14,011 nt of DNA from Candidatus Faecousia faecipullorum (GTDB taxonomy: Bacteria; Bacillota; Clostridia; Oscillospirales; Oscillospiraceae), in assembly GCA_018710805.1 (NCBI GenBank), contig DVJG01000040.1, positions 1 to 14,011 on the forward strand, written 5' to 3'. Every line of letters begins with the position of its first letter. Position 1 is the first letter of the stretch. The notes below the pieces were generated by a model. That model was not told where the DNA came from. It saw nothing but the letters and a program-made list of their open reading frames with translations, and did not search any database. Shown here one piece after another: positions 1-7,832 of this stretch. A program made the translations under genes and the position numbers.

Positions 1-1076
1 GGGATGTGCTTGTCATAGCCTCCGGCAATGAGAATGACTTTTTCACGGAAGCTCCGCAGGCCCGCAATGGTGCGGCTGGGGCTGGATGCAATGGAGTCGT
101 TATAGAAGCGCACCCCGTCCTTGATACGCACCAGCTCAATGCGGTGCTCCACGCCGCCGAAGGTTTTCGCAACCTTCCGAATAACCTCGTCCGGCACCAG
201 GCCCTCCACCATGGCAATCGCTCCCATGTAATTCTCCACATTGTGGACACCGGGAATGAGGATGTCTTCTACGGGCAGGACCTGTTCGCCGTCCCGGCAA
301 ATGACACCGTTTTCCATGCAGACATGGGTCTTTCCCTGGCGGGAGAAAAATTCGGTTCTGCCGTTGCCCCGGAACCGGGAAGTATAGTCGTTGTCGGCGT
401 TGAGAATCAGAAGGCCGTTCTGGTCCTGGAACCGGAAGATATTTTTCTTGGCCTGAACATACTCCTCCATGTCCTTGTGGATGTCCAGATGGTTAGGGGC
501 CAGGTTTGTAATCAGGGCCCGCTGGGGGCTGCGCTCCATGTCCATGAGCTGGAAGGAGCTGAGCTCCACCACAGCGAAGTCCTCTTCCTTCATATCCCGG
601 ACCAGCGGCAGCAGCGGCGTGCCGATGTTCCCTCCCAGCCAGACGGTTTTTCCGGCAGCTTTCAGCATTTCGGAGATAAGGGTGGTGGTGGTGGTCTTTC
701 CGTCGGAGCCGGTCACGGCGATGGTATGGCAGGGGCAGACCTCAAAGAACACCTCCATTTCCGAGGTCACCTGGGCACCCCGGTCCCGGAGGGCACAGAT
801 GGCGGGATTCATTGGGTGCATACCGGGGGTTCTGAAAAGGACATCGGCCTCCACGCCGTCCAGGTAGGTTTCCCCCAGGCTGAGCTTACAGCCAAGCGCT
901 TCCAGGTCCAGAACCTCCTGGTCCAGCTTTTCCCAGGGGGTTTTGTCACAGCCCGTGACATCACATCCGTATTCCAGCAGCAGCCGCACCAGGGGACGAT
1001 TGCTGACCCCCAGGCCCAGCACGGCGATCTTTTTCCCTCGAAGGGCGTTAAAATAGGTTTCAAAGGCAGAATTCAT
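1..1076 (-). CDS. murD: UDP-N-acetylmuramoylalanine--D-glutamate ligase MurD (3' end outside window)
   Basis: MurD is the cytoplasmic ATP-dependent ligase that adds D-glutamate to UDP-MurNAc-L-Ala in peptidoglycan precursor synthesis. About 358 residues are present; the family is usually near 450, so roughly the last 90-100 residues lie beyond base 1. Visible are an N-terminal nucleotide-fold segment (residues 15-45, KIAVLGLGVSNRPL), the ATP-binding loop TGSDGKTTT (122-130), a NHLDIH segment, GVEHRIE, YNDSIASSPSRT and, at the cut edge, GGYDKHIP. The loop carries Asp where many MurD proteins have Asn, and NDSIASS replaces the NDSKATN of E. coli; as far as I recall this is the usual clostridial form. 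The ATG at 1074-1076 is chosen because GGAGGT lies just upstream. The gene is divergent from rnpB and has its own predicted promoter. Identification is firm. Confidence 0.95.
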   Translation of the reverse strand, partial: MNSAFETYFNALRGKKIAVLGLGVSNRPLVRLLLEYGCDVTGCDKTPWEKLDQEVLDLEALGCKLSLGETYLDGVEADVLFRTPGMHPMNPAICALRDRGAQVTSEMEVFFEVCPCHTIAVTGSDGKTTTTTLISEMLKAAGKTVWLGGNIGTPLLPLVRDMKEEDFAVVELSSFQLMDMERSPQRALITNLAPNHLDIHKDMEEYVQAKKNIFRFQDQNGLLILNADNDYTSRFRGNGRTEFFSRQGKTHVCMENGVICRDGEQVLPVEDILIPGVHNVENYMGAIAMVEGLVPDEVIRKVAKTFGGVEHRIELVRIKDGVRFYNDSIASSPSRTIAGLRSFREKVILIAGGYDKHI

Positions 1077-1115
1077 GGATGGACCTCCATTTGTCATTTC
1101 AATTCTATAAGCAAT

Positions 1116-1144
1116 AGTATAGCCTCCCGGAAAAGATTTTGCAA
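1116..1144 (-). promoter_or_regulatory. Predicted sigma-A promoter of murD
   Basis: Read on the minus strand, TTGCAA (1139-1144) and TATACT (1116-1121) are separated by exactly 17 bp, and the murD start codon follows about 40 bases further on. The -35 box lies 5 bp from the -35 box of the divergent rnpB promoter. Seen in the sequence; activity is inferred. Confidence 0.65.
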
Positions 1145-1149
1145 GATAT

Positions 1150-1178
1150 TTGACAATTCCCCTTTCCTGCGGTACAAT
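1150..1178 (+). promoter_or_regulatory. Predicted sigma-A promoter of rnpB
   Basis: A perfect TTGACA (1150-1155) and TACAAT (1173-1178) are spaced by 17 bp. Transcription would start near G1185, just before the first bases that resemble the 5' part of RNase P RNA. This near-consensus promoter fits an abundant stable RNA. Confidence 0.8.
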
Positions 1179-1184
1179 AACTCC

Positions 1185-1535
1185 GCGACCAGGTCAGACA
1201 GCCGCGGACGGAGGCCGAAAGGCCCCGGATGAGGAAAGTCCGGGCTCCACAGGGCAGGGATAACGGGTAACGCCCGCCGAGGGTGACCTCAGGACAAGTG
1301 CAACAGAGAGATACCGCCTTTCTCAGAAAGGTAAGGGTGAAAAGGTGCGGTAAGAGCGCACCCGGCCCATGGTAACATGGGTTTTACGCTGTAAACTCTA
1401 TCCCGGAGCAACGCCGTGGAGGGACAGGAGGCCGGCCCGGCCGTCCCGAGGAGGCGGCTTGACCCATCGGGTAACCGCTGGGCTAGATAGATGGCTGTCA
1501 AGACAGAACCCGGCTTACAGACCCGTGTCTGCATG
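1185..1535 (+). ncRNA. rnpB: RNase P RNA (bacterial type A), catalytic subunit
   Basis: This is the ribozyme that trims 5' leaders from tRNA precursors. The conserved blocks occur in the right order: GAGGAAAGTCCGGGCTCC (1231-1248), CAGGGCAGGGATAACGG, AAGTGCAACAGAGAG, GGTAAGGGTGAAAAGGTGCG with GGTAAGAGCGCACC, GTAAACTC, TAGATAGATGGCTGTC and ACAGAACCCGGCTTA (1503-1517). The order and the P-domain layout follow the type A (E. coli-like) architecture, not the B. subtilis type B. Length is about 350 nt. The 5' end is set from the promoter; the 3' end is approximate, and I did not resolve helix P1 fully. An open frame on the opposite strand (1289-1534) is the familiar false protein predicted across rnpB genes. 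Confidence 0.95.
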
Positions 1536-1579
1536 AAAAAATAACGACTGAGGATTTTCGTTCTCAGTCGTTATTTTTT
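1536..1579 (+). terminator. Intrinsic terminator of rnpB
   Basis: A perfect 17-bp inverted repeat (arms 1536-1552 and 1563-1579, inner part AACGACTGAG / CTCAGTCGTT) has a 10-base loop and ends in six T. It begins directly after the 3' end of the RNase P RNA. Confidence 0.92.
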
Positions 1580-1587
1580 GAAAAAAA

Positions 1588-1615
1588 TGTAACGTTTTAT
1601 AATCTCAGCGGTTAT
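1588..1615 (+). promoter_or_regulatory. Possible promoter region of the ECF sigma operon
   Basis: Between the rnpB terminator and the sigma gene is TGTAACGTTTT (1588-1598), which resembles the -35 element of many ECF sigma factors, and it could pair with a -10 around 1609-1615. A perfect TATAAT (1598-1603) overlaps it but has no good -35 box. Autoregulation by the encoded sigma factor, common in this family, would fit. Weak evidence. Confidence 0.35.
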
Positions 1616-1637
1616 TAAAGTGAAAGGGGGCAACGGT

Positions 1638-2129
1638 GTGGATTTTGATTTAATCTATCAGACATATTTTAAAGATGTTTTTCTATTTCTTCGCAGCATA
1701 TCGGATAACGAATCTATTGCCGAGGAAATGACCCAGGAGACATTTGTGAAAGCGCTGAAAGCCCTGGAAAGCTTTGACGGCAGTAAGGACATTCGGGCGT
1801 GGCTTTTTACCATTGCCAAAAATACTTATTACACCTACTGCAAACGGCAGAAAATCTTCACCGGGAACGAGCCCTCCGAAAATGCACCCGATCCCCGGAT
1901 GGATGTGGAAGCACGGATGATCGACGAAGACACGGCTTTTCGCATCCACCAGTTTCTGCACAATATGAAAGAGCCCTACAAAGAGGTCTTTTCTCTGCGG
2001 GTATTTGGGGAACTATCCTTTGAGAAAATCGCCGCACTGTTTGAAAAGAGTCCAAGCTGGGCACGGGTCACGTTCTATCGAGCCAAGGTTCAGATCAAAA
2101 ACTATATGGAGGTACTAGACAATGAGTAA
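1638..2129 (+). CDS. RNA polymerase sigma factor, ECF (sigma-70 group IV) family
   Basis: This is a small alternative sigma factor of about 163 residues that directs RNA polymerase to a set of signal-responsive promoters. Region 2 is at residues 5-70 (IYQTYFKDVFLFLRSI, then EEMTQETFVKALKAL and IRAWLFTIAKNTYYTY). Region 4, with its helix-turn-helix, is near 105-163 (PYKEVFSLRVFGELSFEKIA, then SWARVTFYRAK). I take the GTG at 1638 as the start: the AAAGGGGG at 1623-1630 sits 7 bases upstream, and the protein then begins MDFDLIYQTYF, as ECF factors usually do. A GTG at 1620 would add six residues but would place the Shine-Dalgarno sequence inside the gene. The 3' end overlaps the anti-sigma gene by 8 bp, so the two are probably translationally coupled. 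The regulon cannot be read from this window. Confidence 0.9.
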   Translation: MDFDLIYQTYFKDVFLFLRSISDNESIAEEMTQETFVKALKALESFDGSKDIRAWLFTIAKNTYYTYCKRQKIFTGNEPSENAPDPRMDVEARMIDEDTAFRIHQFLHNMKEPYKEVFSLRVFGELSFEKIAALFEKSPSWARVTFYRAKVQIKNYMEVLDNE

Positions 2130-2736
2130 AATTTCCTGCAATACAATTCAGGATATTCTACCGCTGTATGTGGATGAGGCTGTCAGTGAGGATACCCGAA
2201 AGCTGGTGGCAGATCACTTGTCACAATGTTCAAGCTGCCGCAAAAGCTATAAAGTCATGGCTGATGCGCTGGTCATGCCCATCGACAACAGCGTAAGTAC
2301 TCTGAAACGCTTCAAAAGAGCATGGAAGTGGAAGCAAATCGCCATTTCAGCCATCTCTGTGATGCTGACGCTAATTCTCTCAGTCACAGGATATCTGGTA
2401 TATCAGAACGTGGGGGCAGTACACGACTTCTTCTCTCCCTATACCCTGGTTTTCCTGAACGGCACCGATACCTCCGGCCAGTGGCAGCAACTGAATGTGG
2501 GGGAAACCGGCTGCCTGGTGTTTGACAGTCTGTTCTATGAGAAAGAGGTCATCCTGGATGGCAGCAGCTCTGGTCCTGTCACGCTTCAAATCCGAGACCT
2601 GGAAGGGAATGTCGTCTTGGCTGACCTGACGCTTCAGCCTGGCAGGGCGGCCAGCCTTGAGACGCTTAGGAGGAACACCCCCTACTTGGTAGAATTCAAA
2701 ACCTCCGCAGATTCCATCTGCATCCGCTTTGTCTGA
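2122..2736 (+). CDS. Membrane-anchored anti-sigma factor with zinc-binding domain
   Basis: The protein has 204 residues. The N-terminal cytoplasmic part carries the zinc anti-sigma motif: C6, then H32-x3-C36-x2-C39 (HLSQCSSC), matching the zf-HC2/ZAS pattern that holds the partner sigma factor inactive. One membrane helix spans about residues 73-94 (IAISAISVMLTLILSVTGYL). About 110 residues should lie outside the membrane; this region is rich in beta-prone stretches (LQIRDLEGNVVLADLTLQPG) and I do not recognise it as a named domain. The ATG overlaps the sigma gene, the standard arrangement for an ECF/anti-sigma pair. The outer domain is presumably the sensor, but its signal is unknown. A terminator follows the stop codon. 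Confidence 0.85.
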   Translation: MSKISCNTIQDILPLYVDEAVSEDTRKLVADHLSQCSSCRKSYKVMADALVMPIDNSVSTLKRFKRAWKWKQIAISAISVMLTLILSVTGYLVYQNVGAVHDFFSPYTLVFLNGTDTSGQWQQLNVGETGCLVFDSLFYEKEVILDGSSSGPVTLQIRDLEGNVVLADLTLQPGRAASLETLRRNTPYLVEFKTSADSICIRFV

Positions 2737-2746
2737 GCCAGGATTT

Positions 2747-2782
2747 AAAAAAGCTCCCAGTCCGAAGACTGGGAGCTTTTTT
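2747..2782. terminator. Bidirectional intrinsic terminator between anti-sigma gene and tuf
   Basis: A perfect 16-bp stem (2747-2762 with 2767-2782) surrounds the 4-base loop CGAA on the plus strand, with A6 and T6 at the two ends, so it can stop transcription from both sides. Read from tuf, the loop is TTCG closed by a C-G pair, the very stable UUCG tetraloop, which suggests it is best suited to terminating the highly expressed str operon. Confidence 0.92.
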
Positions 2783-2797
2783 CGTTAAAGAGGGAGA

Positions 2798-4000
2798 TTA
2801 GCCGATGACCTCGGTGACAACACCGGAACCAACGGTACGGCCGCCTTCACGGATAGCGAAACGCAGGCCCTTCTCGATAGCGATGGGGGTGATCAGCTCA
2901 ACGTTCATAACAACGTTGTCGCCGGGCATGCACATCTCAGTGCCTTCGGGCAGGGTGATGATGCCGGTAACGTCGGTGGTACGGAAGTAGAACTGAGGAC
3001 GATAGTTGTTGAAGAAGGGGGTATGACGGCCGCCTTCTTCCTTGGACAGGACGTAAACCTGGCCAACGAACTTGGTGTGGGGGTGAATGGAACCGGGCTT
3101 GCAGAGAACCTGGCCACGCTCGATGTTCTTCTTGTCGATACCACGCAGCAGAGCGCCGATGTTGTCGCCGGCTTCAGCGTAGTCCATGAGCTTATGGAAC
3201 ATTTCGATGTCGGTGACGACGGTGTTCTGCTTGTCCTCACGCAGACCAACGATTTCCACGGGCTCGTTCTTCTTGATGATGCCACGCTCCACACGACCGG
3301 TAGCAACGGTACCACGGCCGGAGATGGTGAAGACGTCCTCAACGGGCATCAGGAAGGGCTGGTCAGCCTTACGGTCGGGAGTGGGGATATAGTTGTCAAC
3401 AGCGTCCATCAGCTCCTTGATGCAAGCATACTCGGGAGCGTTGACGTCCTTGGACTCGGAGATCAGAGCGTTCAGAGCGGAACCCTTGATGATGGGGATT
3501 TCGTCGCCGGGGAACTCGTAGAAGGACAGAGTCTCACGGATCTCCATCTCAACCAGCTCCAGCAGCTCCTCGTCGTCAACCAGGTCAGCCTTGTTCATGA
3601 ACACGACGATGGAGGGCACGCCGACCTGACGGGCCAGCAGCAGGTGCTCCTTGGTCTGAGCCATGGGGCCGTCGGTAGCAGCGATAACCAGGATAGCGCC
3701 GTCCATCTGAGCAGCACCGGTGATCATGTTCTTGATATAGTCGGCGTGGCCCGGGCAGTCGACGTGAGCGTAGTGACGCTTGTCGGTCTGGTACTCAACG
3801 TGAGCGGTGTTGATCGTGATACCACGAGCCTTCTCTTCGGGAGCCTTATCGATGGAAGCGTAGTCCTCGAATTCGGCCTGACCCTTCAGAGCCAGGTACT
3901 TGGTGATAGCAGCGGTCAGAGTGGTCTTGCCGTGGTCAACGTGGCCGATGGTGCCGATGTTAACGTGAGGCTTATCCTTAATAAACTTCTGCTTTGCCAT
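2798..4000 (-). CDS. tuf: Translation elongation factor Tu
   Basis: EF-Tu is the GTPase that delivers aminoacyl-tRNA to the ribosomal A site. The protein has 400 residues, normal for the family. GTPase motifs are GHVDHGKT (19-26), DCPGHADY (81-88) and NKAD (136-139). The switch region RGITINTAHVEY and domains 2 and 3 (GRGTVATGRVERG, GGRHTPFFNNYRPQFYFRTT) are intact. The ATG at 3998-4000 is chosen because AGGAGG (4011-4016) lies 10 bases upstream and the protein then starts MAKQKFIKDKPHVNIG. An ATG at 4051 in the same frame would add 17 leader residues with no family support. It is the last gene of the str cluster, 181 bp after fusA, and has its own likely promoter. Confidence 0.99.
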   Translation of the reverse strand: MAKQKFIKDKPHVNIGTIGHVDHGKTTLTAAITKYLALKGQAEFEDYASIDKAPEEKARGITINTAHVEYQTDKRHYAHVDCPGHADYIKNMITGAAQMDGAILVIAATDGPMAQTKEHLLLARQVGVPSIVVFMNKADLVDDEELLELVEMEIRETLSFYEFPGDEIPIIKGSALNALISESKDVNAPEYACIKELMDAVDNYIPTPDRKADQPFLMPVEDVFTISGRGTVATGRVERGIIKKNEPVEIVGLREDKQNTVVTDIEMFHKLMDYAEAGDNIGALLRGIDKKNIERGQVLCKPGSIHPHTKFVGQVYVLSKEEGGRHTPFFNNYRPQFYFRTTDVTGIITLPEGTEMCMPGDNVVMNVELITPIAIEKGLRFAIREGGRTVGSGVVTEVIG

Positions 4001-4077
4001 TTGTAAGATTCCTCCTGTTATAATTGTGAATTGAATGAATTTCGATGGCAATTCGTGTACTTCCGCACAGCATATAC

Positions 4078-4106
4078 ATCATACTACATTGCCGGCGGAA
4101 ACTCAA
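4078..4106 (-). promoter_or_regulatory. Predicted sigma-A promoter of tuf with AT-rich upstream element
   Basis: On the minus strand TTGAGT (4101-4106) and TATGAT (4078-4083) are 17 bp apart. Directly upstream of the -35 box, 4109-4125 is a nearly perfect AT palindrome (GAAAATTT, one base, AAATTTTC), which fits an UP element. Predicted transcription starts about 70 bases before the tuf ATG. tuf could therefore be expressed beyond the level of the rest of the operon. Confidence 0.7.
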
Positions 4107-4141
4107 GAGAAAATTTTAAATTTTCCCTTAAATTCTTCATT

Positions 4142-4170
4142 CATAGGGGGAATTTTTCCATTCCCCCATG
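4142..4170 (-). other. Intercistronic hairpin after fusA
   Basis: GGGGGAAT (4146-4153) pairs with ATTCCCCC (4160-4167) around a 6-base loop, extended by CAT/ATG around one bulged base. On the minus strand it is followed by TATGAATGAAG, not a run of T, so it is not a standard terminator. It may be a weak terminator, a processing site, or a 3' stabiliser of the fusA transcript. Confidence 0.55.
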
Positions 4171-4181
4171 AGATTTCAGAA

Positions 4182-6260
<2,079 letters not shown>

Positions 6261-6275
6261 TGGTTATCTCCTTTA

Positions 6276-6746
6276 TTACCAGCGGAAATGCGCGAAAGCC
6301 TTGTTGGCTTCGGCCATTTTGTGAACGTCCTCACGCTTCTTGACAGATGCGCCGGTGCCGTTGGCAGCGTCCATGATCTCAGCGGCCAGGCGCTCTTTCA
6401 TGGTGTTCTCGCTGCGGCCACGGCTGTAGGTGGTGATCCAACGCAGACCCAGGGTCTGACGGCGGTCGGGACGGACTTCGATAGGCACCTGATAGGTGGC
6501 GCCGCCGACACGACGAGCCTTCAGCTCCACGGCAGGCATGATGTTTTCCATAGCCTGCTGGAACACCTCCAGGCCGTTCTTGCCGGTCTTATTCTCGACG
6601 ATCTCAAAAGCGCCGTAAACGACTTTCTGGGCGACGCCCTTCTTGCCGTCGAGCATGATGCTGTTAACGAGCTTGGTTACCAGAACGGAATTGTAATTGG
6701 GATCCGGAAGGACCTCTCTCTTGGGAACATTACCTCTTCTGGGCAC
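6276..6746 (-). CDS. rpsG: 30S ribosomal protein S7
   Basis: S7 is the primary 16S rRNA-binding protein that nucleates assembly of the 30S head. With the GTG at 6744-6746 the protein has 156 residues, the usual length, and begins MPRRGNVPKREVLPDP as in other bacteria. AAGGAGGG stands 7 bases upstream of this GTG. An upstream ATG at 6764 would add six residues and would swallow the ribosome binding site, so I reject it. Recognisable segments are RRVGGATYQVPIEVRPDRR and the C-terminal KKREDVHKMAEANKAFAHFR. The gap of 164 bp to rpsL holds several hairpins. S7 is the regulator of this operon in E. coli; whether that applies here is not known. Confidence 0.98.
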   Translation of the reverse strand: MPRRGNVPKREVLPDPNYNSVLVTKLVNSIMLDGKKGVAQKVVYGAFEIVENKTGKNGLEVFQQAMENIMPAVELKARRVGGATYQVPIEVRPDRRQTLGLRWITTYSRGRSENTMKERLAAEIMDAANGTGASVKKREDVHKMAEANKAFAHFRW

Positions 6747-6788
6747 TTTGCTTCCCTCCTTCATAATAATAATGATTTCATCGGTACT

Positions 6789-6862
6789 CGAAAGTTTTAC
6801 TTTCGTTGTGCCTGGCCAGAGGTTTTTATAACTATATAAAAACGCGCTGGCAAGGCCTTGCC
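6789..6862 (-). other. Structured rpsL-rpsG intercistronic region
   Basis: Three inverted repeats lie in 74 bases: CGAAAGT / ACTTTCG with a 3-base loop (6789-6805), GTTTTTATA / TATAAAAAC with a 4-base loop (6822-6843), and the perfect 14-base palindrome GGCAAGGCCTTGCC (6849-6862). In E. coli the equivalent gap binds S7 for feedback control. Here I see structure but no proof of that role; none of the hairpins has a terminator-like T run. Confidence 0.5.
6825..6853 (-). promoter_or_regulatory. Possible internal promoter for rpsG-fusA
   Basis: On the minus strand TTGCCA (6848-6853) and TATAAA (6825-6830) are 17 bp apart in the rpsL-rpsG gap. The same bases also form hairpins (6822-6843 and palindrome 6849-6862), so the match could instead reflect RNA structure. 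Unproven. Confidence 0.4.
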
Positions 6863-6910
6863 TTGCGAAAGGGCGTGGGAAAAATTCAGTGTTTCAGGCT
6901 GCGGGAGAAA

Positions 6911-7333
6911 TTACTTCTTCTTTGCCTTGGGGCGCTTTGCGCCGTACTTGGAGCGGGACTGCATCCGGTTCTGCACGCCCTGGGTATCCAGAGTGCCGCG
7001 GATGATGTGGTAACGGACACCAGGCAGGTCCTTGACACGACCGCCGCGGATCAGCACCACGGAGTGCTCCTGCAGGTTGTGGCCAACACCGGGGATGTAA
7101 GCGGAAACTTCCATACCATTGGTCAGACGCACACGGGCAATCTTACGAAGGGCGGAGTTAGGCTTCTTGGGGGTGGTGGTACGGACAGCAGTGCACACGC
7201 CGCGCTTCTGGGGGGAAGGCAGGTTGGTAGCCTTATTCTCCAGGGTGTTCAGACCTCTCTGCAGAGCAGGAGCGGTGGACTTGTAGGTAGCCTGCTGACG
7301 GCCATTTCTGACGAGCTGATTAAAAGTAGGCAT
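6911..7333 (-). CDS. rpsL: 30S ribosomal protein S12
   Basis: S12 sits at the decoding centre of the 30S subunit and controls accuracy. The protein has 140 residues, the longer form typical of Firmicutes, with the N-terminal PTFNQLVRNGR segment. The decoding loops TTTPKKPNSALRK (52-64) and RGGRVKDLPGVRYH (96-109) are intact. K56 and K101, equivalent to E. coli K42 and K87, are unchanged, so no classic streptomycin-resistance substitution is present. D102 is the position that RimO methylthiolates in other bacteria. GGAG lies just upstream of the ATG at 7331-7333. It is the second gene of the predicted operon, after the L7Ae-type gene. Confidence 0.99.
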   Translation of the reverse strand: MPTFNQLVRNGRQQATYKSTAPALQRGLNTLENKATNLPSPQKRGVCTAVRTTTPKKPNSALRKIARVRLTNGMEVSAYIPGVGHNLQEHSVVLIRGGRVKDLPGVRYHIIRGTLDTQGVQNRMQSRSKYGAKRPKAKKK

Positions 7334-7381
7334 TCATGTTCTCCTTTCTTTTGTTCTCGCTTTCATAGAAGCGGGTTCTAT

Positions 7382-7409
7382 ATTCTACGGAAAATTTTTC
7401 CGGTAGAAT
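7382..7409 (-). other. Hairpin between L7Ae-type gene and rpsL
   Basis: ATTCTAC (7382-7388 on the plus strand) pairs with GTAGAAT (7403-7409), and the inner GGAAAA / TTTTCC continues the stem past one unpaired base. There is no T run after it on the minus strand. It could be an mRNA processing or stability element between the two cistrons. Confidence 0.45.
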
Positions 7410-7412
7410 CCA

Positions 7413-7694
7413 TCATTCCACGACAGCCGCAGCCGCCGCGCTGACCTCGATGCCGCAGGCGCGACCAAGTTCGGTCATTCCCGACACCCAGGTGATTTGG
7501 ATACGCTTCTGACTGCACAGCTCTCTGATGGGGTCCAGCAAGGCGGGGTCCGCATTTTCTGCAAAGTAGACCTCTCTGGCCCGGCCCGCAAGAAGGGCCT
7601 TACGCAGCTGTTTTACGCCCACAACCAGCCGCTTTCCTCGGAGGTCCGGCGCATTGCCGCATTTATCGAGTTTACAATCTTTTTTCTTATCCAT
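7413..7694 (-). CDS. L7Ae/L30e-family kink-turn RNA-binding protein (YbxF-like)
   Basis: This is a 93-residue basic protein. From residue 24 on it follows the Firmicutes YbxF/YlxQ family: LVVGVKQLRKALLAGRAREV, YFAENADPALLDPI, QITWVSGMTELGRACGIEVSAAAAAVV. The GVKQ...K block, the VSxMxELGxACGI motif and the alanine-rich end are the hallmark of L7Ae-type proteins, which bind kink-turn RNA. In Bacillus a ybxF gene likewise precedes rpsL. The N-terminal 20 or so residues (MDKKKDCKLDKCGN...) are charged and longer than usual. The ATG is only about 2-4 bases from the expected transcription start and no Shine-Dalgarno sequence is seen, so the message may be leaderless or the true start may differ. 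The family is firm; the cellular role is poorly defined. Confidence 0.85.
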   Translation of the reverse strand: MDKKKDCKLDKCGNAPDLRGKRLVVGVKQLRKALLAGRAREVYFAENADPALLDPIRELCSQKRIQITWVSGMTELGRACGIEVSAAAAAVVE

Positions 7695-7704
7695 ACAAAA
7701 ACAT

Positions 7705-7732
7705 ATTATACGCAGTTTTTTTGAAAAGTCAA
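7705..7732 (-). promoter_or_regulatory. Predicted sigma-A promoter of the str operon
   Basis: On the minus strand TTGACT (7727-7732) and a perfect TATAAT (7705-7710) are spaced by 16 bp, preceded by an AT-rich stretch (7733-7760) that could act as an UP element. Transcription should start near 7696-7698, right at the ATG of the L7Ae-type gene. Confidence 0.8.
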
Positions 7733-7746
7733 CAAAAATGTTGGAT

Positions 7747-7796
7747 TTATTTTTAAAATTGGGCGCATAGGGCTTATTTTCAAGTCCTATGCGTCC
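7747..7796 (-). terminator. Intrinsic terminator of the potABCD operon
   Basis: An 11-bp stem with one G-U pair (arms 7761-7771 and 7786-7796, core CGCATAGG / CCTATGCG) has a loop that can add three more pairs. On the minus strand it is followed by AATTTTAAAAATAA, a weak but usable T stretch. It lies about 36 bases after the potD stop and just before the str promoter. Confidence 0.75.
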
Positions 7797-7832
7797 AAAG
7801 TTGACAGATTTCCGTCAGTGGGAAACACCGCT

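Noticed and set aside
6..1232. A 408-codon open frame on the plus strand
   Set aside because: It is antisense to murD, which has clear motifs, and runs on into rnpB.
1289..1534. An 81-codon frame on the minus strand starting MQTRVCKPGSV
   Set aside because: It is antisense to RNase P RNA; similar false proteins are predicted across many rnpB genes.
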